64,000 bases of DNA, taken from Pandoraea apista (lineage in GTDB: Bacteria > Pseudomonadota > Gammaproteobacteria > Burkholderiales > Burkholderiaceae). Shown here in pieces: positions 52,423-60,988 of this stretch. The notes under the pieces were generated by a model, which was not told the DNA's origin, did no database searches, and saw only the letters and a list, made by a program, of their open reading frames with translations. Numbering within the stretch: position 1 is the stretch's first letter; each line of letters begins with the position of its first letter. Both the position numbers and the translations under genes were made by a program. The DNA lies in assembly GCF_001465595.2 (NCBI RefSeq), contig NZ_CP013481.2:868001-932000 (forward strand), given 5' to 3'.

Positions 52423-55268
52423 GATTCGCCGCCCGCTGACTTCTTCTTGCGCGCAGGCTTGCTCGCGTCGCTCGGCGGCGTCTCGGCCACGTTCGCGGCA
52501 TCGGGCTTCTCAGGCTCGGCCGGCTTCGCGGGTGGCTCCTGGCGCTCGAAGACCACCCGTTCGGCCTTGTCGTCCCAGCGGGCGCTGGCGTGATCGGCCT
52601 TGCCGATACCGCCACCCAGCATCTCGCGCGCCAGAGCAGTTTCCAGCTCGCTGCGGATCAGCCGCTTGAGCTCACGCGCGCCGAACTCGGGCTTGTAGCC
52701 TTCCTCCGCGAAGTGATCGATCAAGGTCTGATCGAAGGTCAGCGTCACGCCCTGGCTGGCGGCGTTGCGGGCCACACGATCGAGCTGCAGGCCGACGATA
52801 TGGCGGATCTCCTCCTTGCCCAGCGCATGGAAGACGATGATCTCGTCGATGCGGTTGAGGAACTCGGGGCGGAAGTGTCCGCGCAGCACGTCCATCACCT
52901 CGCCCTTGGTCTTCTCGTATTCCTCGCCGGCGGCGCCACGGGCCTTCAGCCGACGCTGGATGATGTCCGAGCCCAAGTTCGAGGTGGCGATGATGATGGT
53001 ATTGGTGAAATCCACCACCCGGCCCTTGCCGTCGGTGAGCCGCCCGTCGTCGAACACCTGCAGCAGGATGTTGTAGACGTCGGGGTGAGCCTTCTCGATC
53101 TCGTCCAGCAGCAACACGCTGTAGGGCTTGCGACGCACCTTCTCGGTGAGCTGGCCGCCCTCGTCATAGCCCACATAACCCGGAGGCGCGCCCACCAGGC
53201 GTGCCACGGTATGGCGTTCCCCGTACTCGGACATGTCGATGCGCAGCAGCGCACCTTCATCGCCATAGATGGACTCGGCCAGCGCCTTGGCGAGCTCGGT
53301 CTTGCCCACGCCGGTCGGCCCGAGGAACAGAAAAGTCGCCACCGGCTTGCTGCCCTCGCGCAGGCCCGCGCGCGACAACCGCACGGCATCGGCCACCGCG
53401 CGCACCGCTTCGTCCTGGCCCACCAGGCGCTCGTGCAGCCGCTGCTCCAGATGCAGCAGCTTCTCGCGTTCTTCCACCGTCAGCTCGTTGACCGGAATGC
53501 CGGTCAGGCGCGAGACGATCTGCGCGACATGCTCGGCTTTGACTTCGGCACTGCCCGAGGCGCGCTCGCGTTCCCATTCCTCGACAAGCTTCTTGAGTTC
53601 GGCCTCTTTGGCCTCGATGTGCTTGCCCAGCTCGGCGGCCTTGTCGTACTGCTTGCGCGAGGCCACATAGTCCTGCTCACGCCGCAGCTGGTGCAGTTCG
53701 GACTCCAGCTCTTGCACCGCCACCGGGCGGGCCGTGGCCGACAGCTTCACGCGTGCGGCCGCCTGGTCGAGCAGGTCGATGGCCTTGTCAGGCAAAAAGC
53801 GCGCGGTGATGTAGCGGTCCGACAACTCGGCGGCGGCGATGATCGCATCCTCGGTGATGCTGACCTTGTGGTGTGCCTCGAAGGTGTCGCGCAGGCCGCG
53901 CAGGATCATCATGGTCTGCGCTACCGTCGGCTCGGGCACCATCACCGGCTGGAAGCGACGCTCCAGCGCGGCGTCCTTCTCGATGTACTTCTGGTACTCG
54001 TTGAGCGTGGTGGCGCCGATCAGGTTCAGTTCGCCGCGCGCCATCATCGGCTTGAACACGTTGGCCACGTCCAGCCCGCCTTCGCCGCCACCCTGGCCTG
54101 CACCGACGATGGTGTGCACCTCGTCGATGAAGAGAATCAGCTCGCCCTGGTGCTCGGTCACTTCCTTGAGCACCTTCTGCACGCGCTCCTCGAACTCGCC
54201 CCGGTACTTGGCGCCAGCCACCATGGCATTGATGTTGAGTTCCACCAGGCGCTTGTCGCGCAGCGTCTCAGGCACTTCGCCGGCCACCATGCGCTGCGCC
54301 AACCCTTCGACGATGGCGGTCTTGCCGACGCCGGGCTCGCCGATCAGCACCGGGTTGTTCTTCTTGCGCCGGGCCAGCACTTCGATGGTCGTCTCGATCT
54401 CCTGCGCGCGGCCGATGACCGGATCGAGCTTGCCCTCGCGCGCCATCTTGGTGAGGTCGCGCGAATACTTGTCGAGTTCCGGCGTGTTGGTCGGCGTCTC
54501 GGCGCGGCCATCCTCGGCCCCTTTGCCGACCACCTTGCTTACCTGCTGGCGCAGCGCTTGCGGCGTGAGGCCGTAACGGCGCAGCAGGTTGGCCGCCAAA
54601 CCTTCGCCTTCCTCGGCGAGCCCGATCAGGAAATGCTCCGGCCCGACATAAGAGTGGCCGAGTTCGTTGGAGGCCACGAAAGCACGGCTGAGCGCGTCCT
54701 TGACCCGGGGCGACACGCCGATCTCGCCCTCGAACGGCTTATCGCCGCGCTTGGCTTCGGATTCGATCTGGCGCTTGAGGTCATCGACCTTGATCTTGAA
54801 CTGCCCCAGGATGGTCTTGACCACGTCGCTGTCGGATAGCGCCAGCAGCAGGTGTTCGGTATCGACTTCGGCGCGCCCGAACTCTGCAGCGTGTCGGGCG
54901 GCCTCCTGCAATAGGGCCTCGGACTGTTCGCTGATACGGCTGGCGAGCCCACTGCCGCGACGGCGCGCGGTGCCCGTACCGGCCGGGGCGGGTTCGCCGA
55001 ACGAGGCATCGACGACCTCGTCGGTATCGGCCGCCATGGACGGTGCGTCGTCACCGATGCGGAAGAAGTCGCTGCCAAGGAAGTCTTCGAACAGCCCGCT
55101 GCGCGAGCCGAACAAGGCTTCCAGCGGTGAGACGGTGCGCTTTTGCTGGCGCACCAGTTGGCGATAGTGATCGTCACACAACAGCATGGTGCTGTGGCGA
55201 CCATTGAGATTGGCTTCCACCCGCACCGTGGCGGGCTGGCCGCAGACTTGGCATTGTTTTCTGGCCAT
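52419..55268 (-). CDS. clpK: tLST ClpK (ClpG-type) disaggregase ATPase
   Basis: The protein has 949 residues from the ATG at 55268 ([10 protein letters not shown]). It begins with a Cys-type zinc-finger-like region (CQVC at 6-9 and LLCDDH) and an acidic linker. A double Clp N domain follows at about 105-250, then AAA1 with GEPGVGKT (310-317), a short middle domain (about 440-500), and AAA2 with GPTGVGKT (near 648). The Lys/Ser-rich tail ([13 protein letters not shown]) is typical of ClpG. No ClpP-binding IGL/F loop was seen. ClpG proteins are stand-alone disaggregases and the main heat-survival factor of tLST. Confidence 0.95.
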   Translation of the reverse strand: MARKQCQVCGQPATVRVEANLNGRHSTMLLCDDHYRQLVRQQKRTVSPLEALFGSRSGLFEDFLGSDFFRIGDDAPSMAADTDEVVDASFGEPAPAGTGTARRRGSGLASRISEQSEALLQEAARHAAEFGRAEVDTEHLLLALSDSDVVKTILGQFKIKVDDLKRQIESEAKRGDKPFEGEIGVSPRVKDALSRAFVASNELGHSYVGPEHFLIGLAEEGEGLAANLLRRYGLTPQALRQQVSKVVGKGAEDGRAETPTNTPELDKYSRDLTKMAREGKLDPVIGRAQEIETTIEVLARRKKNNPVLIGEPGVGKTAIVEGLAQRMVAGEVPETLRDKRLVELNINAMVAGAKYRGEFEERVQKVLKEVTEHQGELILFIDEVHTIVGAGQGGGEGGLDVANVFKPMMARGELNLIGATTLNEYQKYIEKDAALERRFQPVMVPEPTVAQTMMILRGLRDTFEAHHKVSITEDAIIAAAELSDRYITARFLPDKAIDLLDQAAARVKLSATARPVAVQELESELHQLRREQDYVASRKQYDKAAELGKHIEAKEAELKKLVEEWERERASGSAEVKAEHVAQIVSRLTGIPVNELTVEEREKLLHLEQRLHERLVGQDEAVRAVADAVRLSRAGLREGSKPVATFLFLGPTGVGKTELAKALAESIYGDEGALLRIDMSEYGERHTVARLVGAPPGYVGYDEGGQLTEKVRRKPYSVLLLDEIEKAHPDVYNILLQVFDDGRLTDGKGRVVDFTNTIIIATSNLGSDIIQRRLKARGAAGEEYEKTKGEVMDVLRGHFRPEFLNRIDEIIVFHALGKEEIRHIVGLQLDRVARNAASQGVTLTFDQTLIDHFAEEGYKPEFGARELKRLIRSELETALAREMLGGGIGKADHASARWDDKAERVVFERQEPPAKPAEPEKPDAANVAETPPSDASKPARKKKSAGGES

Positions 55269-55297
55269 GCTGATGCTCCTGTAAAGATTGATCTGAC

Positions 55298-55322
55298 GAG
55301 GCACCGCCGATCGCGGTGCCTC
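55298..55322 (-). other. Intercistronic stem-loop between hsp20 and clpK
   Basis: GAGGCACCGC (55298-55307) pairs perfectly with GCGGTGCCTC (55313-55322) around CGATC. It has no U tract. It lies downstream of the first sHsp gene, where a stabilising hairpin would let that gene be expressed more than clpK. Confidence 0.75.
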
Positions 55323-55361
55323 ATCTCTTTGTGGTTTTTGAGAAAAACGCGCTGCCCCGCG

Positions 55362-55931
55362 TCAGCCGTTGATCGGGATCGAGCGCCCCTGCTTGGGCGT
55401 ACTGGCCTCGCGCTTTTCCATCGTGATCGTGAGCACGCCGTTCTTGAAAGCGGCCTTGATCGTGTCCTGGTTGGCATCGGCCGGCAGGTTCAGAGCGCGC
55501 TGAAAGCTGCCGTAGGAGCGCTCCACCCGGTGGAAACCGCCGTCTTTCGTTTCCTGCTCCTGACGCTTTTCACCGCGCACCAGCAGCACGTCGTTGTCGA
55601 GCGTGATCTGGATGTCTTTTTCCTCGATGCCGGGTACTTCCAGGGCGATCTTGTACTGCTTGTCGGTCTCCTGGATGTCCAGCGCCGGCTTCAGCATGCC
55701 CGGCCAGTCCGACGGCCAGCGTGGCATGGCCAGCGTCGGGAAACCGAAGCCTCGAAACGCGCCGTCGAACAGGCGGTCGATCTCGCGATGCAATTGCAGG
55801 ATGGGACTGACGGGCCCACCCGCCACAGGCAGGTCATTGCGCTGCACCGGCAGCGAGGCAGTGCTCTGTTGTTCTTCCTGCTCCTTTTTGAACCAGTTCC
55901 AGGGAGCCAATTTCTTGAAATCAATGTCCAT
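55362..55931 (-). CDS. tLST small heat shock protein Hsp20 (first copy)
   Basis: The 189-residue protein (ATG at 55931 preceded by CTGGAGG) has a longer N-terminus (MDIDFKKLAPWNWFKKEQ) than the second sHsp. Its alpha-crystallin domain (about 75-175) includes ALDIQETDKQYKIALEVPGI, VLLVRGEKRQ, RALNLPADANQDTIKAAFKN and VLTITMEKR. It ends in a SIPING segment, so the usual IxI anchor is IPI-like. It is the first chaperone gene after the HTH protein and probably the most highly expressed. Confidence 0.93.
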   Translation of the reverse strand: MDIDFKKLAPWNWFKKEQEEQQSTASLPVQRNDLPVAGGPVSPILQLHREIDRLFDGAFRGFGFPTLAMPRWPSDWPGMLKPALDIQETDKQYKIALEVPGIEEKDIQITLDNDVLLVRGEKRQEQETKDGGFHRVERSYGSFQRALNLPADANQDTIKAAFKNGVLTITMEKREASTPKQGRSIPING

Positions 55932-55963
55932 GTCATACCTCCAGAAATCAATTGAAGACTCAC

Positions 55964-56245
55964 TCAATCCGCTTGCCTGCGGCTATGGATAGCGCGCCCA
56001 GGCAACACGGGATGTTTCGCTGACTTCGGCTGCTCATCTGTGCGTATCACCTCCTTCTTTCTGCCTGCTTGGATCTGATCATTGATCCATTGATCGATTT
56101 CACTTTGACGAAACCGCCACGTCCCGCCGACCTTGAAGGCCGGAATTTCCCCGTGCGCGGCGAGCCGGTAAAGCGTCCGCTTGCCGACCTTTAAGTAGGT
56201 AGCCAACTCGTCGAGTGTGAAGATCGCCTGCTGGCGCGCTGTCAT
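55964..56245 (-). CDS. Excisionase-like helix-turn-helix protein (first tLST gene)
   Basis: From the ATG at 56245 the protein is 93 residues. Its core is a MerR/BldC-like domain: FTLDELATYLKVGKRTLYRL, GEIPAFKVGGTWRFRQSEID and QWINDQ. This is the excisionase/DNA-binding family that often binds short direct repeats. The C-terminus is basic (HSRRQAD). It leads the tLST operon and is the only visible DNA-binding protein in it, so it is a candidate for controlling the operon through the direct repeats at 56293-56311. Confidence 0.85.
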   Translation of the reverse strand: MTARQQAIFTLDELATYLKVGKRTLYRLAAHGEIPAFKVGGTWRFRQSEIDQWINDQIQAGRKKEVIRTDEQPKSAKHPVLPGRAIHSRRQAD

Positions 56246-56292
56246 ACCACCCCCACAAGTTCCGTCGTCACGCGGCCTCGCTCGAGGAAATT

Positions 56293-56338
56293 CTTGCAAG
56301 ACTTTGCAAGATATTGCGCCTAACATGCCGAAAGTCAA
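56293..56338 (-). promoter_or_regulatory. Direct repeats and candidate promoter upstream of the tLST operon
   Basis: TTGCAAGA occurs at 56294-56301 and again at 56304-56311, exactly ten bases apart. A -35-like TTGACT (minus strand, 56333-56338) lies to the right, with a weak -10 (AATATC) 17 bases away at 56310-56315, overlapping one repeat. Spacing of one helical turn fits a small BldC-like HTH protein. Confidence 0.5.
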
Positions 56339-56469
56339 GAGTCAACATCCAGCGACCTGCTGGCCGATTGATGTGACTCAATCGTAAGCAGCCAGGAAAC
56401 AAATGTTGGCTGCCGCCGCGATGGTGCTCCCCAAGTCATCAATCTGCAGCCATGTGAAAGGGGAAGTCC

Positions 56470-56851
56470 ATGAACGAGATTGCCCGAGTCGGGGTGGATC
56501 TGGTCAAGCGGGTTATCTAGGTGCATGCGGTGGATGCGCGCGTGGTGGTTGCCAAGGCGCTGGCCGCTGACAAGTTTGCGGCCTGGTGCGTGGAGCTGCC
56601 TCCCGGCTGCCTGGTGGCCCTGGAGGCCTGCGGCGGTGCGCATCACTGGGCACGCAAGCTGCGCGGCTATGGGCTGGATGCGCGGCTGATTGCAGGCCAC
56701 TTCGTCACGCCCTACCGCATGGCCGGCAAGGGACGCAAGAACGGTGCGGCCGATGCCGCAGCGATCTGCGAGGCGGCAACCCGCCCGCACATGCGCTTTC
56801 GTGCCGGTGAAGCCGCCGGCGCAGACGCTGCTGGCCAGCCATCAGCTACGC
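56470..56851 (+). pseudogene. IS110 family transposase, broken
   Basis: The N-terminus of an IS110/IS1111-type transposase is clear: MNEIARVGVDLVKRVI, then an in-frame TAG at 56518 where the family has glutamine, then VHAVDARVVVAKAL and GGAHHWARKLRGYGLDARLI through ICEAATRPHMRF. A one-base insertion near 56803 (CGCTTTCGTG) shifts into AFVPVKPPAQTLLASHQ, which would be the next conserved part. The reading then ends. Three lesions (nonsense, frameshift, 3' truncation) make it inactive. Confidence 0.88.
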
Positions 56852-56904
56852 AAACCTCCCGATTCACTCACGCAGCTTATTCCTGCTTGCCTAGGGACGA
56901 CCGT

Positions 56905-57417
56905 GTAAGCGGCAGATGGTCGGAGTCCTTTGCGACCAGCACCTACGCGAGCAGCCCGGAGGTGGGGATGCCCTTGGCGATGATCTCCGCCGGGACCGGC
57001 GCCTGGGTCAGCGTTCGGCACCTATGCGCAGGTCCACTTGCCGCGGATGTGGCACTCGACCGTGAACACGCCCGGCGTGTAGTCCAGCTTCTCGCTGATG
57101 CGCTTGAGCGCACAGCCGCACGCGCAGCGGGTGTTCTCGGGCTCGTGGTGGCAGTCCACGCGCGGCAGGTCCGCCGGCAAGGCGGTGCGCTTAGGCATCG
57201 CGCCAGGCGTAGCCGGCGGCTTCTTCTTGCCCAGCAGTTCCTGGAGCTGCGCCTCAGCCGCGGCAAGGTCGGCGTCCAGAGCCTCGTCGAACAGCGCGCG
57301 TTGTTCGGCATCGAGCTGCTCGCTCTTCTTGCCGAACTTCAGGCGTCGCAGCTGGGCGATCTCGAACGAGAGCTTCGCCGTAGGCGCTGACATGGGCGAA
57401 AAGCATCCGAGCATCAC
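56905..57417 (-). pseudogene. IS66 family TnpC fragment, broken
   Basis: On the minus strand, from 57417 leftward, the sequence reads as the N-terminal third of an IS66 TnpC: LSFEIAQLRRLKFGKKSEQL, then LPADLPRVDCHHEPENTRC, CACGCALKRISEKLDYTPGV and CHIRGKWTCA. After about 57022 it shifts frame into EIIAKGIPTSGLLA. It stops near 56905, where it abuts the IS110 remnant. It is related to but clearly different from the intact IS66 at 37389-39820. Confidence 0.85.
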
Positions 57418-57470
57418 CCCCCATGATGGCTCTCATCTCGATACAGAGGTGAATCCTCCGCACTATTCGG

Positions 57471-57509
57471 CTCCCTACGATGATATGGACTGATCACATC
57501 GGTAGGGAG
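57471..57509 (+). promoter_or_regulatory. Hairpin covering the ribosome binding site of the LysR gene
   Basis: CTCCCTACGATG (57471-57482) pairs with CATCGGTAGGGAG (57497-57509) with one bulged G. The right arm contains GGGAG, the ribosome binding site for the ATG at 57515. Folding would hide it. The same inverted repeat could also be a DNA operator. Confidence 0.65.
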
Positions 57510-57514
57510 AAAGC

Positions 57515-58423
57515 ATGAACTTACGCCATCTTCGCTGCTTCATCGCCGTAGCCGAGGAACTGCACTTCGGCCGGGCTGCTCGACGGCTGCACATCGAACA
57601 GTCTCCACTGTCGCGCACGATCCGCCAGATGGAGGCGGATTTAGGGGTGCCGCTGCTCAACCGCTTGCCACGCAGTGTTCGTCTCACACCGGCGGGACAG
57701 GTCTTCCTCGAAGAAGCCCGGCGCGTACTGCTGGCCTTCGAGCAAGCGCAGACCAAGGCACGCGCCGCAGCGAACCAGCGGAACACGCTGCGCATCGCAC
57801 TATCTGGTGACATGGGGCAGGCCCGCTTGTCGGCGTTGCTTGCGCTTTGCCGCGAGGAGGCACCACAGGTCGGCATTCGGATATTTGAAACGCCACTGGC
57901 GCAGTCGGTGACTGGACTGCGCAACGACTTGTATGACGCAGGTTTTGCATTGGCTGGTGAAATGGACGCCGGCATCGTCGCCATGCCGGTGTGGCGAGAC
58001 CCGCTGGTGGTGGCTTTGCCCGCCAGGCATCCGCTGCTGGCTTTCAAGGAAGTGCCGCTGGAGGAAGTGGCGAGCTATCCGCTGGTGCTGTGCGATCCCC
58101 AGGTCTGCGAAGGTTGCAGCCGGCAGCGCGAACGGCTGCTCCGCACGGTGGATGCGCAGCCGACGGTAGCCGAGTACGTCAAGACCCATTCCCTGATGCT
58201 GGCCCTCGTGGCCGCCGGCTACGGCGTGGGCTTTTCGAGCGCGGCGCATCTGGCGGGTTGCCATCAGGCCGATGTCGTCGTGCGGCCGCTGGCCGACGAG
58301 ACCGCTTCGCTGACGACCTATCTACTGCGACCCGAAGGCGAAATCATGGAGCCGCTGCGGCAGTTCATCGACCGCGTGGAGCGTGTCGGACGCCCGCAAG
58401 GCACCGATCAACGCCCGATGTGA
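57515..58423 (+). CDS. LysR family transcriptional regulator upstream of the ICE partition operon
   Basis: This 302-residue LysR has the HTH at about residues 17-40 (RAARRLHIEQSPLSRTIRQM) and a standard effector domain starting with TLRIALSGDMGQARLSALLA. It aligns along its whole length with the LysR at 34742-35650 (for example AVAEELHF, AGQVFLEE and VVVRPLA/TYLLR). In ICEclc a LysR-type activator, BisR, acts on the alpA promoter of the alpA-parA-shi-parB block, and a gene of this kind just before such a block fits. The identification is by position only. Confidence 0.88.
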   Translation: MNLRHLRCFIAVAEELHFGRAARRLHIEQSPLSRTIRQMEADLGVPLLNRLPRSVRLTPAGQVFLEEARRVLLAFEQAQTKARAAANQRNTLRIALSGDMGQARLSALLALCREEAPQVGIRIFETPLAQSVTGLRNDLYDAGFALAGEMDAGIVAMPVWRDPLVVALPARHPLLAFKEVPLEEVASYPLVLCDPQVCEGCSRQRERLLRTVDAQPTVAEYVKTHSLMLALVAAGYGVGFSSAAHLAGCHQADVVVRPLADETASLTTYLLRPEGEIMEPLRQFIDRVERVGRPQGTDQRPM

Positions 58424-58962
58424 CGCGGGGATTTTGGACGGTACGATTCCCTTTCGGTCTGGACCTTGACCCGCATTGCATCGGCGGCCGACCTTTTGCG
58501 TCACGGGCATGGATGGCGAATCGGGCCTATCCACCCGGCATCAAGCAAGGCACCTTCAAGCTGTCGAGGTCACAGCAGTGACGCAGAACGCATGAGCCCT
58601 TGCTGGATGCAAACCGGCTCAGCCGGAAGTCGCATTGGCGCTTTACCCCGCCCGTATTCCTACGAAAACTTTGCCCTGGTTTTCCGGTAAAGCGCAGCAT
58701 CCCTTCCTGATCGAACTTGGATGCGCGGCTTTTCAGACCGTTGCGCCGGTAACAAGATTTTTCGCAGGTGCATTATGGTTGAGGTGTAGCGGGCACCGCA
58801 AGGAGGTTTGCCCCCTGCGTAACGCTCGGCGACATCGCCGCACCCAACGTCCACCACGATGCCGACCGGCTCGCGCTTCATCGGGTTCTTTGGGCAATCG
58901 CTGCGCCCATGTGGGCCGCGCGCGCTTGCCATGTGTCGATCCGACGATGGGAAGAGCGCGAT
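58424..58962. other. 539-base region without a clear gene; contains a 10-bp perfect inverted repeat
   Basis: GCGCTTTACC (58638-58647) is matched by GGTAAAGCGC (58686-58695) with 38 bases between. A smaller CCGGCTCAGCCGG hairpin lies at about 58612-58624. Overlapping open frames exist, but none has a good start with protein-like composition. The segment just before the next gene (VTLGDIAAPNVHHDADRLAL) reads like a peptide in frame with it, but has no start codon except the ATG at 58909. Confidence 0.5.
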
Positions 58963-59721
58963 ATGCCGAAATCGAGCAGCCACGCCTTTGGCGCAAAGAC
59001 GTACTACCGACCGATCGAGGCGGCCGTCCGCTGGTGCGGTCTCCTGCGCTTCGAGCAGCGTATTCTGGAAGCGCTGGAGCAGCGTGCCATGCCGGAGCCC
59101 GGCGAATTCCCGCGCTGGCCGCTGCTGCGCCTGTATGCCGAGCGCATCTTCGACGCGCTGACGCATGGCGAATTGCCCGGTGGCAAGGCCGGCATCGTGC
59201 TGGACTCGCAGCGGCCGGCGCTCGACGACCCCGAGCTGACCGTGCGCCACGTGGACTTGAAAGCGTGGATGTCGCAGTTCTACCCCGGCGATCGGCCGGG
59301 GTTTTTGTTTGACGGCATCGAACGCGCGGTGCATCCGGCGGTGAGCGTGGACACGCTCAACATTCTGCTGGCCGATCGCGAAGCAGCGAAGTCGCAACTT
59401 GCCGAACTTGCCCTGGTGCATGAAACGCTGCGCACCGCGCACGAAGCACTGGCGAAGGAACATGCCACGCGCGCGGCCAACGACGAACAGGCGCGCGAGC
59501 CTGGCCTGCGCAGCGAGACGACTTACCTCAACATCATCGGCGGACTGCTGACGCTGCTGCTGGGCAATTCGCCGTCAGGCGCGGCCTATTCGTCGTTCCG
59601 CAGCATGGATGCCGTGGTCAGCGCGCTGATCGCACACCATGAGGGGCGGCCGGGTCTCAGCGAGCGGACGCTGTGGAGCAAGCTCGCGCAGGCGCGGCGC
59701 CACCTGGAGGCGTCGCGCTGA
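58963..59721 (+). CDS. Conserved ICE hypothetical protein
   Basis: From the ATG at 58963 (AAGAG upstream; an ATG at 58909 would add 18 residues) the protein is 252 residues. It begins HAFGAKTYYRPIEAAVRWCG and has a middle part with HVDLKAWMSQFYPGDRPGFLFDGIE. A helical Ala/Glu segment (about 150-190) and a C-terminal block TTYLNIIGGLLTLLLG and SERTLWSKLAQARRHL follow. I do not recognise a domain. Similar genes, as I recall, occur upstream of alpA-parA in PAGI/ICEclc-like elements. Confidence 0.7.
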   Translation: MPKSSSHAFGAKTYYRPIEAAVRWCGLLRFEQRILEALEQRAMPEPGEFPRWPLLRLYAERIFDALTHGELPGGKAGIVLDSQRPALDDPELTVRHVDLKAWMSQFYPGDRPGFLFDGIERAVHPAVSVDTLNILLADREAAKSQLAELALVHETLRTAHEALAKEHATRAANDEQAREPGLRSETTYLNIIGGLLTLLLGNSPSGAAYSSFRSMDAVVSALIAHHEGRPGLSERTLWSKLAQARRHLEASR

Positions 59722-59752
59722 CGACGCGGCCAGCATGATGCCGATGCGGCGC

Positions 59753-59786
59753 ACTGCAATTGCAGTCGCTGCTTCTGCAATTGCAG
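59753..59786 (+). promoter_or_regulatory. Twin palindromes 21 bp apart upstream of alpA
   Basis: ACTGCAATTGCAGT (59753-59766) and CTGCAATTGCAG (59775-59786) share the 12-base palindrome CTGCAATTGCAG. Their centres are 21 bases apart, two helical turns. They lie 75-110 bases before the alpA start, which makes them a likely activator or repressor pair for the block's promoter. Confidence 0.8.
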
Positions 59787-59862
59787 TGATTTCGGCGACC
59801 GCGGTGTATTGAATACGAGGCACTTTCCGAACAGCGCCAGTGAGCGTCAAGGAGTGTCTCTC

Positions 59863-60081
59863 ATGTCTTCGCAGACCACCGCGCCGGCAGTGCCGGCCGA
59901 GCACCGCATCCTGCGTCGCGCCGAAGTCGAGGCCAAAACCGGCTTCAAGCGCGCGCACATCTACAGCCTGATGAAAGAAGGCAAGTTCCCCAAGGCGCTG
60001 CGCTTGGGCGTGCGCGCCGTGGGCTGGGACTCGGCGGAGGTCGAGCAATGGATCGCCGATCGCCTCGATGAGCGCGCCTGA
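59863..60081 (+). CDS. alpA: AlpA family DNA-binding regulator
   Basis: The 72-residue protein (ATG at 59863 with AAGGAG upstream) has the AlpA/excisionase helix-turn-helix: ILRRAEVEAKTGFKRAHIYS, KFPKALRLGVRAVGWDSAEV and EQWIADRL. In P. aeruginosa and ICEclc such proteins stand at the head of the ICE partition operon and regulate excision or transfer genes. It ends 40 bases before parA. Confidence 0.9.
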   Translation: MSSQTTAPAVPAEHRILRRAEVEAKTGFKRAHIYSLMKEGKFPKALRLGVRAVGWDSAEVEQWIADRLDERA

Positions 60082-60121
60082 CGCTTTTCCTCGGTACATG
60101 CCATTCAACCGGGAGAGGCCC

Positions 60122-60988
60122 ATGCAGGTGGTGTCCATCATTTCGACCAAGGGCGGCGTCGGCAAGACCACGACGGCGGCCAACCTGGGCGGCTTCGCAG
60201 CCGACACCGGGCTGCGCGTGCTGCTGCTGGACCTGGACGTGCAGCCCACGCTGTCGAGCTACTTCACGCTGGCCGAGCGCGCGCCGGCCGGGATCTACGA
60301 GATGCTGGCCTACAACGAGCAGCGCGCCGAGCAACTGGTGTCGCGCACCGCGATCGAGCGGCTTGACCTGGTGCTCTCGAACGACGACCGCGGCGAGCTG
60401 AACACGCTGCTGCTGCACGCGCCCGATGGCAGATTGCGGCTGCGCCACCTGCTGCCCACGCTGGCGCCGCACTACGACCTGCTGCTGATCGACACCCAGG
60501 GCGCGCGCAGCGTGCTGCTGGAGATGGCGGTGCTGGCCTCGAACTTGGCGCTTTCGCCGGTGACGCCGGAAATCCTCGCGGCGCGCGAGCTGCGGCGCGG
60601 CACGCTGCAACTCATCGAGGACATCGCGCCGTACCGCCACCTCGGCATCGAGCCGCCGCCGCTGCACCTGCTCATCAACCGCGTGCATCCGGTGTCGTCG
60701 AATGCGCGGCTGATCCAGCAGGCGCTGCGTCAGGTATTCCAGGAGCAGCCTGGCGTGCGCGTGCTGGACACCGACGTGCCGGCGATTGAAGCCTATCCGC
60801 GCGCCGCGACGCGCGGACTGCCGGTGCATCGGGTGGAATACCGCCAGCCGGCGGGCCGCACGGCACCTGCCGCATTGGAGACCATGCGCGCGCTGGCCGG
60901 CGAGCTGTTCCCGGCGTGGCAGGAGCGCTTTGCGCTCGTCACCGGCCGAGGCGACGCGGGAGGGGCCGGCCATGGCCAGCGCACATGA
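60122..60988 (+). CDS. parA: ParA-type ATPase of the ICE
   Basis: The 288-residue protein (ATG at 60122) has the deviant Walker A SIISTKGGVGKTTTAANL (near residue 10) and the LLLDLDVQPTLSSYF switch (near 35). A DTQGARSVLLEMAVLASN (Walker B-like, near 125) follows. It probably partitions the excised ICE. In ICEclc, ParA together with the small protein Shi has been linked to growth arrest of transferring cells. Its stop overlaps the next small gene. Confidence 0.92.
   Translation: MQVVSIISTKGGVGKTTTAANLGGFAADTGLRVLLLDLDVQPTLSSYFTLAERAPAGIYEMLAYNEQRAEQLVSRTAIERLDLVLSNDDRGELNTLLLHAPDGRLRLRHLLPTLAPHYDLLLIDTQGARSVLLEMAVLASNLALSPVTPEILAARELRRGTLQLIEDIAPYRHLGIEPPPLHLLINRVHPVSSNARLIQQALRQVFQEQPGVRVLDTDVPAIEAYPRAATRGLPVHRVEYRQPAGRTAPAALETMRALAGELFPAWQERFALVTGRGDAGGAGHGQRT

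Noticed and set aside
52590..54839. A 749-codon open frame on the plus strand opposite clpK
   Set aside because: The minus-strand ClpK frame has all AAA motifs. The plus frame is a His/Leu/Gly-rich complement without recognisable features.
58635..59312. A 225-codon plus-strand frame starting MALYPARIPTKTL
   Set aside because: It overlaps the better-supported gene at 58963 in another frame and turns Arg-rich. The first part crosses the 58638-58695 inverted repeat.
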